Shown: positions 22,298 to 31,504 of the stretch, piece by piece
How the letters are laid out: every line of letters begins with the position of its first letter
Numbering within the stretch: position 1 is the stretch's first letter
Position numbers and translations under genes: made by a program
Notes under the pieces: model-generated
Told to the model about the DNA's origin: nothing
Database searches by the model: none
Seen by the model: the letters and a program-made list of their open reading frames with translations, nothing else
Origin: a virus
DNA: 35,809 bases
Virus record (IMG/VR): IMGVR_UViG_3300023196_003104
Location: 1-35,809 of that record
Reading direction: 5' to 3' (one strand)

Positions 22298-22951
22298 TCA
22301 CAATGGTTTAATCAATTTGTTTTCTATAATAAGACCGCCCAAATGACGAGCAAACTCGTGATCTGAACGATAATGAAGACCAATTAGTATCCTAGATAAT
22401 CCTATGTTTTTACCAAGCTTCAATAACCCGGTTGCGTGTTCCGGATATTTTTGAGCTAGAAGTTCTGCTAATATATAACTCTCAAAACTATGACCACTTG
22501 GATAAGATGCTGTATCTGCTGTTTTCGAAGCAATTACTGGATGTAAATCTAAGTCATAATAATAAGCAAGCTGATATGGTCTTGGACGATTATAATGATC
22601 CTTAATCCTTACCAAAAAAGAATATGTCTTGTCAGTAATCATATTTAAATCTTTTTCAGTTATATCGTATATGCCATGACCGTTCAAATAAGATATAAAC
22701 AAAGCCAAGTGATTTTTATCTGCATTTTTGCAAAATTCTAAAACAATGTCAGATATGTTATTGGTATGTTTAACCAAAGCTTTCAATTCTTTTCTGGTTG
22801 TAGTAGATGAGTTGTTGGGCGGTGGCATATCAAACAATTCGTCATATAATTCAAGTTCATAAAGTTTTTTACTTAAATCATCATGTTGTAATGATATTTC
22901 ATGATATTCACGTGCCGAATTGCCATATCTAATTTTATCAATAAAGTTCAT
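22298..22951 (-). CDS. PAP2-family phosphatase (acid phosphatase/lipid phosphatase)
   Basis: Predicts 217 residues with the three-part PAP2 signature: KDHYNRPRPY near residue 110 (KxxxxxxRP), ASYPSGHSFES near 142 (PSGH), and SRILIGLHYRSDHEFA near 183 (SRxxxxxHxxxD). These give the phosphate pocket and the His nucleophile. There is no clear set of transmembrane helices, so it resembles the soluble class A acid phosphatase type rather than the membrane lipid phosphatases, yet no signal peptide is seen either. It overlaps the upstream metallopeptidase gene by 4 bases (ATGA). Substrate unknown. Confidence 0.88.
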   Translation of the reverse strand: MNFIDKIRYGNSAREYHEISLQHDDLSKKLYELELYDELFDMPPPNNSSTTTRKELKALVKHTNNISDIVLEFCKNADKNHLALFISYLNGHGIYDITEKDLNMITDKTYSFLVRIKDHYNRPRPYQLAYYYDLDLHPVIASKTADTASYPSGHSFESYILAELLAQKYPEHATGLLKLGKNIGLSRILIGLHYRSDHEFARHLGGLIIENKLIKPL

Positions 22952-23811
22952 ATATGCCGCTTGTTTTCGTTTAGCTGATATAACTCGTCTTTTGAAACAC
23001 GCTTATACTTACGGCAGAATATCTTTACGATATTTCCAGCTAACGTATAAGCTTCATTCTCATATACGGTGTCTATGTCTCCCATCTCATTCACAGGATC
23101 AACATTTGCTAAATGCTTATCAAGCAATCCTGTCTCGTCTTGTCTACGATGGGTTAACTCATGAGCAATCGTTCTTAAAACATCTACTATAAGACGCTTA
23201 CCAACCAAGATATGCATTGTATTGTTGCTACGATTATACATACCGGTTGTCATTTCCGGTTTCTTAATCATATGAAGATGCATGATTGGCATATCTTCAA
23301 TCTTTAAGATACGATTACAAAACTTAATAAAGTCTATTATTGTTTGATATGATTTTGGATTTAATCTCTTGTCACAAATAATCTTAAGCTTCTTCTTTGT
23401 AACTGGAATATGATTTTCTTCTAAAGCTGTATATGTAGCTTTTGGTAATGTCCCAGGTGTTGAAGAACCACTCCACATTACAGCCACATTAACATTAGGC
23501 ATATTTTTCTTATGTTGGTGTGGTCCTTTAAGATTTTTACTTTCAGGATCACTTAGATCATCTTTTTCTTCTTCTAAAGAAGAACCCAATCCTTCTGAAT
23601 ATCCAATGGCTGAACCATAACTGTTGATTTCTTCTAAACTTTTTTTCTTTTTTATTTTACCGGCAGGTTTAAGCTTACCAGAAAGAGGAGCCGTAAAACC
23701 AGCTATAGCACCAGTTGAAGCCATTCCTCCTCCACCAGTGCTAATCGTAATTTGTTCTTCCAACTCTTCTTCTATAAGATATTCGAGAAGTTTTTTTAAA
23801 TCTTCATACAT
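22948..23811 (-). CDS. HExxH zinc metallopeptidase-like protein with N-terminal tag helix
   Basis: Predicts 287 residues. The N-terminus is a strongly amphipathic helix (MYEDLKKLLEYLIEEELEE) of the kind found on other proteins in this window, followed by a Gly/Lys-rich linker up to about residue 125. The C-terminal domain has the zinc motif AHELTHRRQDE near 219 and a downstream ENEAYTLAGN near 256 that may supply the third ligand (gluzincin-like). No signal peptide. It is coupled to the PAP2 gene and follows the amidase gene, so an envelope or virion function is plausible, and the tag helix suggests packaging in the head (inference). Confidence 0.75.
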   Translation of the reverse strand: MYEDLKKLLEYLIEEELEEQITISTGGGGMASTGAIAGFTAPLSGKLKPAGKIKKKKSLEEINSYGSAIGYSEGLGSSLEEEKDDLSDPESKNLKGPHQHKKNMPNVNVAVMWSGSSTPGTLPKATYTALEENHIPVTKKKLKIICDKRLNPKSYQTIIDFIKFCNRILKIEDMPIMHLHMIKKPEMTTGMYNRSNNTMHILVGKRLIVDVLRTIAHELTHRRQDETGLLDKHLANVDPVNEMGDIDTVYENEAYTLAGNIVKIFCRKYKRVSKDELYQLNENKRHI

Positions 23812-23832
23812 ATCTTTTAAATATTGAGCTGA

Positions 23833-24519
23833 TCAATACTTTCCTGCGCCGTTAGGATCCCATTCAACTGGGATCTTTTTGCCATCTTTCCAGCACTTAT
23901 CTGTTTGGGCTTTTAATCCTAATACTGGAACTCCATACTCTACAACAACCTTTTGCCAGATACCCATGCCAGGATCTGATGGTTTCTGTCCATTGCTCTG
24001 CCTGTGTGCCCAGATATATTCTATAGGCATACCAGCGGCTCTACCGTTCTCAACTAACCACTTGAGAGCGGCTCTAAACGTCTCTATAGCCTTGTCATCC
24101 AATGGAGTTGGATCGCCGCCCCATGTTGTCTTTATGTCTTCTCTAATAGGCGTCTTGGGGTCGTCCAATAAGCCTGGATAATGACCTTCACACTCTAATC
24201 CAAGAGAGAATGAATTAAGGTCATTTCCATGATAAAGATACCAATCTAATGGTGCGGTTATAACATATACGCCGTCTCTATATGCTACTGCATGGGCTGG
24301 AATGCCTAATGCACGTCTATAAGCTTTTTCTCTATCATTTGCTGGTCCGAATACACATGCGGTTTGATGTATGGTTATACCGGTAATTGTTTTTGGATCA
24401 CGACAAACAGTTTTACCTTTAATGGTTTTTGATGTGTTAACAACCTTACCATCTGCTCCTTTTTTTGGAGGAAATGGATTTTTTTGTTCGGCTCTTAAAT
24501 CTAATACTCTTATTGTCAT
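23833..24519 (-). CDS. N-acetylmuramoyl-L-alanine amidase (Amidase_2 endolysin)
   Basis: Predicts 228 residues. ITGITIHQTA near 47 carries the first zinc His of the Amidase_2/PGRP fold, LYHGNDLNSFSLGLECEG near 96 is the substrate-side motif, and YIWAHRQSN then KPSDPG near 170-182 supply the second His and a downstream Asp. The enzyme cuts the bond between muramic acid and the stem peptide, so it is the best endolysin candidate here. It has no signal peptide, so it needs a holin to reach the wall; the small membrane protein at 1-267 is too far away to claim as the partner. GAGGG lies 8 bases before the ATG. Confidence 0.9.
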   Translation of the reverse strand: MTIRVLDLRAEQKNPFPPKKGADGKVVNTSKTIKGKTVCRDPKTITGITIHQTACVFGPANDREKAYRRALGIPAHAVAYRDGVYVITAPLDWYLYHGNDLNSFSLGLECEGHYPGLLDDPKTPIREDIKTTWGGDPTPLDDKAIETFRAALKWLVENGRAAGMPIEYIWAHRQSNGQKPSDPGMGIWQKVVVEYGVPVLGLKAQTDKCWKDGKKIPVEWDPNGAGKY

Positions 24520-24523
24520 ATTA

Positions 24524-27310
24524 TCAGCCCTCGCACCATGTGCATTCTGTTAGTTCTCTCTTGTATACCGCATTACTATTTTGTTCTGCCTTAAGAACAG
24601 ACGTAGAACGAAGATAATAAAGGCTCTTAAGACCGCTTGTAGCTGCTTCCAAATGAACTTGATTGATATACTTTGGATCGCTATTGGCTGGGAAGAATAC
24701 GTTAATGCTCTGCCCTTGATCGATAAACTTTTGTCTTTCAGCGGCTAACTTAATAATAGAGAACTGATTAAGTTCTCTTGCCGTTAGATATACTTCTTTT
24801 TGTTCGGAAGTTAAACATTCTAAATGTTGAACAGAACCATCATTTTTAAGAATAGAACCCCAAACTTCATCGGTATCCTGACCCATACCTTTAAGAAGCT
24901 TCTCAAGTTCTGGATTTCTTCTTACGAATGTTCCTTTTGCACTCTTCTGAGCAAATGCATTAGCAATCCATGGTTCAATACCTTGAGATACATTAGATGC
25001 GATAAGAGAGTTAGATACGGTTGGAGCTATAGCCATAAGAGTAGCATTTCTTCTACCATGACCATTACACCACTCTGGTTCACCATATTCTCTTGCAAGA
25101 TATCCGGTAGCTATTTCAGCTTCTTCTCTAATCTTTTTAAAGATAATCTTATTCTGGAGATAAGCTTGAAGACTATCAAATGCAATCATGTTCTTTTGGA
25201 AGTATGAATGTAGACCAAGGACACCAAGACCAAGAGCACGAGATTTACGAGCAAAACGAAGGGCTTTTTCAAAACCTCTTAAGTTAGCCGCCTTTTGAAT
25301 AAACTCCTCCATAATCCCATCAAGGAACCATACAGATAGTTGAACCGTATCTGTGTCCTTCCATTCATCCCATCTCGCAAGATTAAGAGATGAAAGACAA
25401 CAAACAAATGTATGATCCTTGTCCGTTGGAAGAAATATCTCAGAACAATTTGAAGTTATAAAAGAATTACAAACCCAAACATGTTCTTTTGAATTAACCG
25501 TTGTGCAATATACATCTTGATTGTTTAAGTAAGTTACTGACTTTACTTCGTCATATTTTTTTGTATTATCTCTATATTTTCTTTCTTGAAGAGATTTTCC
25601 TTTATATGCAAGAAATCCTGTAAGTTTATCAAACTTTATTGCATCAGTTTTATTGCTAATATTTAACCGCCAACAGTCTTTTCCGTCAGGCAATAAACTT
25701 TTACCTGCTTTTCTCATTATATATATTTTTGATTCAATTCCGAGATTAGAAAGAATTATTTGTATCTTTCCAAGAAAATCACGATCAATTGAGGCTAGTG
25801 AAAGATATAGAGGATTTCCATGTGATTTGCTGATGTTTATCGTTCCATCTGCGATGTAAAGCCCTCTTAGATATTGAGAAATGGTTTCTTTATCACCTTG
25901 ATAAATCCAGTCTGGCATTACACCTTTTTTAAAACCAAATTGTTTTAACTTATGTGATCCAACACGGATTTTTTGAACAGATGATGATCCAGTATTTTGT
26001 TTAATAAAAGTTGGAATTTTTGTTTTTCTTTTACCAACACTTACGCCAGTTTGATTTTTAACATCATATTCAAGCCAATTCTCTTCAACATAAACTTTCT
26101 TAATTGAATTTTCTATCTCTGAACGAAGTTCAAAATCATTTTCCCAAATATCAATATAAACACATTTGTCGGTCTGTGTGCCATCTGCATGATAAAGACC
26201 TAATAAGAATGCCATTTCCGGCTTGTGTATATTACCAAACAAACCTTCATTGCGTTGAACAAGGATTTTATCTCCAGCTTTAAGCTCCTCGCAAGCAATC
26301 ATTCCACGAGTTGTTTTTACTTTATGATATGATGTAACGTCATGTGTTCGTCCAGATTTTGTAATAATACGATACACAGGAGCATTTTTTTCTATTAGCT
26401 TCATTGGAGAAGCATTTACTTTTTTATTTCCATCAAATAAAGTCAATTCCTCACCAGAAGAAACAAGATCAATGACATTACGTAATCCTTTTGAAGTTAC
26501 AACCATCTGATCTCCGGTTACGCAAAGATTTGAACCCTTAAGTCTTATTCCAGTATTCTTTAATACTTCTGGCGCTTGATCATTCGCATTGTCAGAGAAA
26601 AATATATATGGTTCACCCGTCTCTACACGGCTTTTAACTAATTCCTTCCATCTTCTACGTGCCTCAGTGTCTCCATCCTTAACCTTGGTTATAAAGGCAT
26701 TAGAAACACATACACCGTGATGAAGATTAAGGCATTGACGATTGGTATCGCCAGTTGGTCTACGAGATTGAAGGAACTCGTCAAAATCTCCATGCTCAAT
26801 ATCAATATAAGCGGCACAAGCTCCACGACGAGTAGAACCCTGGGAGATACCAAGAATAACGCTATCTGCCATCTTCATAAATGGAACAACTCCATCTGAA
26901 TGACCACCCTTTGATATCGGCGCTCCCTTTGGACGAATATCATTAATATGTATAGCCGTTCCTCCACCATACTTGGATAGCATTGCTACTTCTTGTAGGG
27001 TTTCAAGGATTTCATATGTGTCATCTGCCATATATGAAGAGAAACAAGAAATAGGAAGACCTCTGTCCGTTCCGGCATTACATAATACTGGCGTAGATGG
27101 ACATAGCCAATTCTTCCATAATATATCAAAAAAACGAGCTTCAAGTTCTGGCTTCTTAAGATAACGAGATACAGTAGATGCTACACGACGATACATCTCT
27201 TTTGGAGTTTCTTCTCCATATAGATAACCGCCACATAAAGTTTGATAAGCAGAGTTTTCAAGCCATTCTGGTGCATCACCAGTAGCTTTTAATTGTTCTA
27301 ATGTCTTCAT
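24524..27310 (-). CDS. nrdA: Class I ribonucleotide reductase large subunit with intein
   Basis: Predicts 928 residues, of which 569 are NrdA after removal of a 359-residue intein. The ATG at 27310 is chosen for its upstream GAAGAG. The extein has the family motifs: ISCFSSYM (first redox Cys), SNL-CSEI (Asn, radical Cys and Glu of the active site), FVCCLSSLNL (second redox Cys), and the C-terminal pair CTWC at residues 923-926 that passes electrons. The N-terminal ATP-cone is missing, so overall activity control by dATP is probably absent. It reduces NDPs to dNDPs with NrdB, whose gene ends 17 bases upstream. Confidence 0.95.
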   Translation of the reverse strand: MKTLEQLKATGDAPEWLENSAYQTLCGGYLYGEETPKEMYRRVASTVSRYLKKPELEARFFDILWKNWLCPSTPVLCNAGTDRGLPISCFSSYMADDTYEILETLQEVAMLSKYGGGTAIHINDIRPKGAPISKGGHSDGVVPFMKMADSVILGISQGSTRRGACAAYIDIEHGDFDEFLQSRRPTGDTNRQCLNLHHGVCVSNAFITKVKDGDTEARRRWKELVKSRVETGEPYIFFSDNANDQAPEVLKNTGIRLKGSNLCVTGDQMVVTSKGLRNVIDLVSSGEELTLFDGNKKVNASPMKLIEKNAPVYRIITKSGRTHDVTSYHKVKTTRGMIACEELKAGDKILVQRNEGLFGNIHKPEMAFLLGLYHADGTQTDKCVYIDIWENDFELRSEIENSIKKVYVEENWLEYDVKNQTGVSVGKRKTKIPTFIKQNTGSSSVQKIRVGSHKLKQFGFKKGVMPDWIYQGDKETISQYLRGLYIADGTINISKSHGNPLYLSLASIDRDFLGKIQIILSNLGIESKIYIMRKAGKSLLPDGKDCWRLNISNKTDAIKFDKLTGFLAYKGKSLQERKYRDNTKKYDEVKSVTYLNNQDVYCTTVNSKEHVWVCNSFITSNCSEIFLPTDKDHTFVCCLSSLNLARWDEWKDTDTVQLSVWFLDGIMEEFIQKAANLRGFEKALRFARKSRALGLGVLGLHSYFQKNMIAFDSLQAYLQNKIIFKKIREEAEIATGYLAREYGEPEWCNGHGRRNATLMAIAPTVSNSLIASNVSQGIEPWIANAFAQKSAKGTFVRRNPELEKLLKGMGQDTDEVWGSILKNDGSVQHLECLTSEQKEVYLTARELNQFSIIKLAAERQKFIDQGQSINVFFPANSDPKYINQVHLEAATSGLKSLYYLRSTSVLKAEQNSNAVYKRELTECTWCEG
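25448..26524 (-). mobile_element. NrdA intein, 359 aa, with LAGLIDADG endonuclease
   Basis: Starts at Cys263 (CVTGDQMVVTSKG, block A), has block B GRTHDVTSYHKV, and ends VWVCNSFITSN before the +1 Cys of the NrdA motif CSEI. Two dodecapeptide motifs, LLGLYHADGT and LRGLYIADGT, lie about 120 residues apart with their Asp residues kept, so the homing endonuclease is probably intact. The +1 residue is the NrdA thiyl-radical cysteine itself. The penultimate residue is Ser instead of His. Confidence 0.93.
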
Positions 27311-27327
27311 ATTATTTTTCTCTTCAA

Positions 27328-28308
27328 TCAAAACATATCATCAAAATTAACAACTCCACGGCTATAATCCGTTGGCTTAACGCTGAAGAAATCATCAAGT
27401 CTTACTCCAGCACCAATAGCATCAAACCATTCCATACGCTTCAATGCATCCTTATCTACATTCTTCCAGTTTTGTTTTAAACCGAGTTTTCCAAGTTGCA
27501 TATTCGTGCGGTGTCTAATAAAGTTTTTAAGATCCTCTTTTGTAAGACCTTCTATATCGCCCTTCTTAAACACATTGTCAATAAAATCATCTTCTAAAGC
27601 CACAGTATCTCGTGCCGCTTGGTAGATATCTTTTTTGAACTCGTCGGTCCAGATTTCCGAATTCTCTTCAATAAAGGTTCTAAACAAATAACAACCAAAC
27701 TCCGAATGTAACGTTTCATCTTTAATGCTCCATGTAACAATCTGGCTCATGCCTTTCATCTTATTATAACGAGAGAAATGCAAAAGAACAGCAAATGAAG
27801 AGAAAAGACTAACGCCTTCCGTAAATCCAGAAAAGACAGCAAGAGACTTAGCCATCATCATCTTCTTTTCTGTTGTCATCTCAGTTGTATCAATATTACC
27901 AGTCTCTACAAGACGATCAATCTTTGCCTTAATAGTAGGTTCAGAAAGAAAAGCCTCGTAATCTTGAAATCCAAGAGTTTCATCAAGTAATGAATAAGCC
28001 TGAGTATGGATGGTTTCAAAAGAAGCCATTGTAGTTGCAGCCATTACGATTTCTGGATGCTGGAACCAACGACCTACTTTATTTGACCAATAATCATTGA
28101 CAAAGATTTCGGTTTGAGTAAACCCCTTTAGAATGCCGCCAATTACCGCCTTTTCTGAAGGCGTAAGGTTCATATTCCAATCAAGAAGATCTTGATTAAG
28201 AGTGACCTCAGAAGAGAGCCAATGTGCCTGCTGTTGCTTAAGCCAATAATCGTAAGCAGGTTGATATAAAAATGGTCGATAATTGATGCGGCGATCTAAT
28301 AGGGACAT
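27328..28308 (-). CDS. nrdB: Class I ribonucleotide reductase small subunit
   Basis: Predicts 326 residues. All ligands of the di-iron centre can be placed with the same spacing as in E. coli NrdB: Glu67, Glu98, His101, Glu163, Glu197 and His200, with the radical Tyr105 in ETIHTQAYSLL. Glu67 replaces the more common Asp, a known variant. The C-terminal tail (VVNFDDMF) fits the acidic/aromatic tail that docks on NrdA. GAGG lies 4 bases before the ATG and overlaps the helicase stop region. It is co-transcribed with helicase (upstream) and nrdA (downstream). Confidence 0.95.
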   Translation of the reverse strand: MSLLDRRINYRPFLYQPAYDYWLKQQQAHWLSSEVTLNQDLLDWNMNLTPSEKAVIGGILKGFTQTEIFVNDYWSNKVGRWFQHPEIVMAATTMASFETIHTQAYSLLDETLGFQDYEAFLSEPTIKAKIDRLVETGNIDTTEMTTEKKMMMAKSLAVFSGFTEGVSLFSSFAVLLHFSRYNKMKGMSQIVTWSIKDETLHSEFGCYLFRTFIEENSEIWTDEFKKDIYQAARDTVALEDDFIDNVFKKGDIEGLTKEDLKNFIRHRTNMQLGKLGLKQNWKNVDKDALKRMEWFDAIGAGVRLDDFFSVKPTDYSRGVVNFDDMF

Positions 28309-28314
28309 ATTACC

Positions 28315-29757
28315 TCAATGATTTTTCTGGAAATCTCTAATCTTTTCACGAAAGAAGTTCTTGAGATTTCCGTCTTCAAGTTCCTCTTGATTGGATTTCG
28401 CACGATTGAATTCTTCTTCAGAAAGAACACGTAGTTTAGAACGAGCAGTATCCAAATGCACTTGGAATTGAACACCATCTACACCAGCTCGGTTCTTTGC
28501 AACGAATACGTTACCATATCCAGTTGACTTTGCCATGCTCTTTCTTGCAAGACCAATAACGAAATCTGCTACGTGAGCTTGACCATATGCTTCTGCCATA
28601 TTGGTAAGATCAACATAATCTTTATTAGCACCTTCCTTATTGGACTGAGAAGCAGTCCATACAGGAATATCTACTTCATTAGCAAAACCACGAAGCTCTT
28701 CATAAATCTTCTTTAACTCAAGACGAAGAAGTTCATATTTCTCCGTAGAACGCATGATACCAGCATAGTCAATAATCAATACGTCCGGACGGAAACCTTC
28801 AATTGTCAACTTATCAATATGCGAACGAAGAGTATTGATCGTTGCGGTCCCAGTTGCATAATATTTAATCTTTAGACGACCAAGAGTTTCCGCATTGTCC
28901 TCATAAAACTTCTTAATCTTCTCTTTGTGCTCAAAACATTCAATACTGTCAATCCCAAGTAGGTGGCTATCATAACGAATGCCAGTCGCTCTTTCATTAA
29001 GCTCAAACGTATAATGAAGAACGTTCTTGCCTTGCAAAAGAGCTTGCGCTCCAAAATGAACTAACAAATGGCTCTTACCTACACCGGTAGGAGCAATGAT
29101 TACACCAAGTTCACCAGCACCAAGACCACCATTAAGGATCCTCTTTTCATCCAACTGAGGAACTCCAGTAGCTACAGTTCTACGGAAGGTTTCACTATAA
29201 CGAGCCTCAACATCATCCCTAAGTTCTAAACCAGGAGAATGCTCATTACCGGCATTGATAGCCGATTTAATAGTCTCTACAACCTTCTCATACTTCTCTG
29301 TCTCAATGAACTCAATAGAGGCTTCAAGAGCCTTCTGGAGCCCGGCACGCTTACAAAAGTCAAGAGACTTCTCCTTAACATAACCAAGATCACCAAGATC
29401 ATGATTTTGCTCTACACGAATAAGAAAATCATGGATCTGAGAACGAAGAATTCCATCCGATGGGTTCTTTAACTCAGAAGCAATGATTTGTGCAAGAAGA
29501 GACATTGATGGAAATTCCTTATATTTCTTATTATAAGACATATAAGTGTCCGCAATCTTTTTGAGATATGCATATTGAAAGAAATTAACATCAAGAACCT
29601 CCGCAAACTGGGATGCCCAGTTTCTGTCTATTAAGAAAGCTTGCACAATCTTCTCTTGGAAGCTCTTGTCAAAAGAGAAATGCTTTCCAGTTTCAGCCTT
29701 CGAAGGCTCTGGTTTAACTTGATCAACGCTCATCGTTTTCATAAATACTACGCTCAT
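28315..29757 (-). CDS. DnaB-type replicative helicase (T4 gp41-like)
   Basis: Predicts 480 residues. An N-terminal helical domain (about 25-170) is followed by a RecA-fold motor with Walker A IAPTGVGKS near 221-229, Walker B PDVLIIDYAG near 324-333, TASQSNK as sensor motif, and a basic motif near the end (VAKNRAGVDG) that matches the arginine-finger region of the DnaB family. It unwinds the parental duplex at the fork as a hexamer. A TATAAT box on the minus strand at 29791-29796, without a good -35, may drive the helicase-nrdB-nrdA unit. GAAAG lies 5 bases before the ATG at 29757; internal ATGs at 29742 and 29733 are alternatives. Confidence 0.92.
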   Translation of the reverse strand: MSVVFMKTMSVDQVKPEPSKAETGKHFSFDKSFQEKIVQAFLIDRNWASQFAEVLDVNFFQYAYLKKIADTYMSYNKKYKEFPSMSLLAQIIASELKNPSDGILRSQIHDFLIRVEQNHDLGDLGYVKEKSLDFCKRAGLQKALEASIEFIETEKYEKVVETIKSAINAGNEHSPGLELRDDVEARYSETFRRTVATGVPQLDEKRILNGGLGAGELGVIIAPTGVGKSHLLVHFGAQALLQGKNVLHYTFELNERATGIRYDSHLLGIDSIECFEHKEKIKKFYEDNAETLGRLKIKYYATGTATINTLRSHIDKLTIEGFRPDVLIIDYAGIMRSTEKYELLRLELKKIYEELRGFANEVDIPVWTASQSNKEGANKDYVDLTNMAEAYGQAHVADFVIGLARKSMAKSTGYGNVFVAKNRAGVDGVQFQVHLDTARSKLRVLSEEEFNRAKSNQEELEDGNLKNFFREKIRDFQKNH

Positions 29758-29811
29758 AGGTTCTTTCTACCTTACCTTACTCAATTTTGAATTATAATTT
29801 AAACTCGCAAA

Positions 29812-30828
29812 TTACCTTATAAAATTACGCATCTGTGAACAAAAACGATCATAATCAAAGGTTGAATTGATCCCGCACTCAATAACTGTCTTAATCAAAC
29901 TTAACTTATCCATCTTGGGTTCGTGATTATCTACAATGTAATTTATCTTGTTAATCTGACTAGCACTCATATTGCTGCTATTCAAATACATCAACTCCCA
30001 ATTCCTCCTTATAATATCTTCGCTCTCAGATATAGCATCATATATGGCAATCTTCTTCTTACCGCTATTACCTTGTTTAGCTTCGCTTATAATGTCGGCT
30101 ATCGTTACGTCTTCGGTGCCACTTGCCATTTTAGGAAATCGTTTAGCTACCGTCTTGAACCCCGCACCGGGAACACCAGATACGTTGTCACTATCATCTC
30201 CAGCTATCGTTTTAGCTAAACAAAAGTTCCTTGCAGATATCCCAAACTTAACCATAACCTCAGTTTCATCAATAATCTTTCGAGTTGCAGGATCATATAT
30301 GTTTATATTTGGATTATGTAATAACTGATAAAAATCTTTATCGTTAGAAACAATAATCTTTTTGGCGTTTACATTACGAAACTTGTCTTGAGCAAGATAT
30401 GCAACAATATCGTCACATTCAGTATCTTGCACATAAATCTGACATACGGGCGTGCTCTTCAATAGAGCTGTTAACATGGTGATCTGTTGAACCCTTGTTT
30501 CATCATCCAATGCTAAAACGTCCCGTATGCTCTCCTTGCCTTGTTGGATTTTCTTCACTTCCTTCATCTTGGCTCTATTCGCCTTGTATTCAGGGGAAAT
30601 GTGTCTGCGTCTTTGGGACGCTCCACCGTTTTCCCAAACAACGTATACACGGGATGGGCAGAAGGTTCCAACAAGATAGTCAACGGATTTCATGAACCCA
30701 ACCACTCCACCAACCGGTTGACTATGGAGATTAATTTCTTGATTAACTAAAAAATGGCGAAGAAAATTGTTCAGACCATCAACTATTATTATTGGTCGCT
30801 CCGCCGTTATTTTTGTTTGATTTGTCAT
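29812..30828 (-). CDS. 5'-3' exonuclease (FEN-like, T4 RNase H type)
   Basis: Predicts 338 residues. The acidic metal-binding positions of the PIN-like 5' nuclease family are visible: IIIVDGLNNFLRHF near 13, QDTECDDIVAYLA near 133, IIVSNDKDFYQLL near 158, and the helix-hairpin-helix region IAGDDSDNVSGVPG near 207, which binds the DNA backbone. It removes RNA primers and 5' flaps during replication. Its first 50 bases overlap the 3' end of an HNH endonuclease gene in another frame, and there is no clear ribosome-binding site, so translation may be coupled to that gene. A diverged copy of its N-terminus lies upstream at 31501-31605. Confidence 0.9.
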   Translation of the reverse strand: MTNQTKITAERPIIIVDGLNNFLRHFLVNQEINLHSQPVGGVVGFMKSVDYLVGTFCPSRVYVVWENGGASQRRRHISPEYKANRAKMKEVKKIQQGKESIRDVLALDDETRVQQITMLTALLKSTPVCQIYVQDTECDDIVAYLAQDKFRNVNAKKIIVSNDKDFYQLLHNPNINIYDPATRKIIDETEVMVKFGISARNFCLAKTIAGDDSDNVSGVPGAGFKTVAKRFPKMASGTEDVTIADIISEAKQGNSGKKKIAIYDAISESEDIIRRNWELMYLNSSNMSASQINKINYIVDNHEPKMDKLSLIKTVIECGINSTFDYDRFCSQMRNFIR

Positions 30829-31504
30829 TTAATTTTCTTATTTTGGTTCCAAATGTTTCTGTATTTTTATGACATTCAAGACAAAGCGTTCTGCCATTTG
30901 ATATGTCCCAAATATTGGGATTATTAATTGCCTCAGTTAATGTCTTAATGTCGTAATCTTTTATTAAGAAATGCAAAGGGTATACATGATCTGCATGAAG
31001 AATTGCTCCACCTCTTTTATTGCAATTTTGACAAGTCCAATTGTCCCTGGTGAAAACAGCTTCTCTCCATTCTTTCATCTCATTTGTTCTTCTTATATTT
31101 TTATTTAAAGTTCCTTTTCTTTCATCAGGCGGAACCCAATTTGGATGCTGATTTCCTTTATATTTGCCAGCATATAAACCATTTTTGGCTTCAGACATTT
31201 TTTTTCTGGTTTCTTCTGTGTGAAGACGACCTTTATATTTCCCTTTCATTTTATCAGAATGATCAGGTCTTTTTTTGCCAAAATTTGGATGAGCAGATCC
31301 TTTTTTAGCTTTTGATTGTTTTTTTTTGGTTCTTTCTGATGGTTCTGTCGCTTTTCTTGCTTTTATATCATATTTTTTAAAGATATTGCAAATCGTCTGC
31401 GAGCAACAATTGTAATACTTTCCAATGTCTTTCATTGACCACAACTCAACCAAATACAATCTTTCAAGTTCTTCTTTTGTTATATTAAATACTTGTTTCG
31501 TCAT
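30779..31504 (-). CDS. Free-standing HNH homing endonuclease
   Basis: Predicts 241 residues. An N-terminal helix-turn-helix (LVELWSMKDIGKYYNC...TICNIFKKY, about 16-45) is followed by repeated basic motifs (FGKKRPDHSDKMKGK and HTEETRKKMSEAK, NUMOD3-like, about 70-115) and a C-terminal HNH nuclease with CQNCNKRGG, LHADHVYPL and NGRTLCLECHKN. Such enzymes cut a target gene and spread with it. The start overlaps the stop of a 34-aa exonuclease fragment (ATGA) and the end overlaps the real exonuclease start by 50 bases, so the gene is wedged precisely at the 5' end of the exonuclease. Confidence 0.9.
   Translation of the reverse strand: MTKQVFNITKEELERLYLVELWSMKDIGKYYNCCSQTICNIFKKYDIKARKATEPSERTKKKQSKAKKGSAHPNFGKKRPDHSDKMKGKYKGRLHTEETRKKMSEAKNGLYAGKYKGNQHPNWVPPDERKGTLNKNIRRTNEMKEWREAVFTRDNWTCQNCNKRGGAILHADHVYPLHFLIKDYDIKTLTEAINNPNIWDISNGRTLCLECHKNTETFGTKIRKLNDKSNKNNGGATNNNS

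Noticed and set aside
22260-22310. A leaderless promoter for the lipoprotein protease
   Set aside because: A TAATAT box does end 6 bases before the first ATG, but no -35 box lies at a 16-18 base distance; the nearby TTGACA is only 11 bases upstream of it.
24824-25207. A 127-codon plus-strand frame inside nrdA
   Set aside because: It is antisense to highly conserved NrdA sequence and has no initiation signals.
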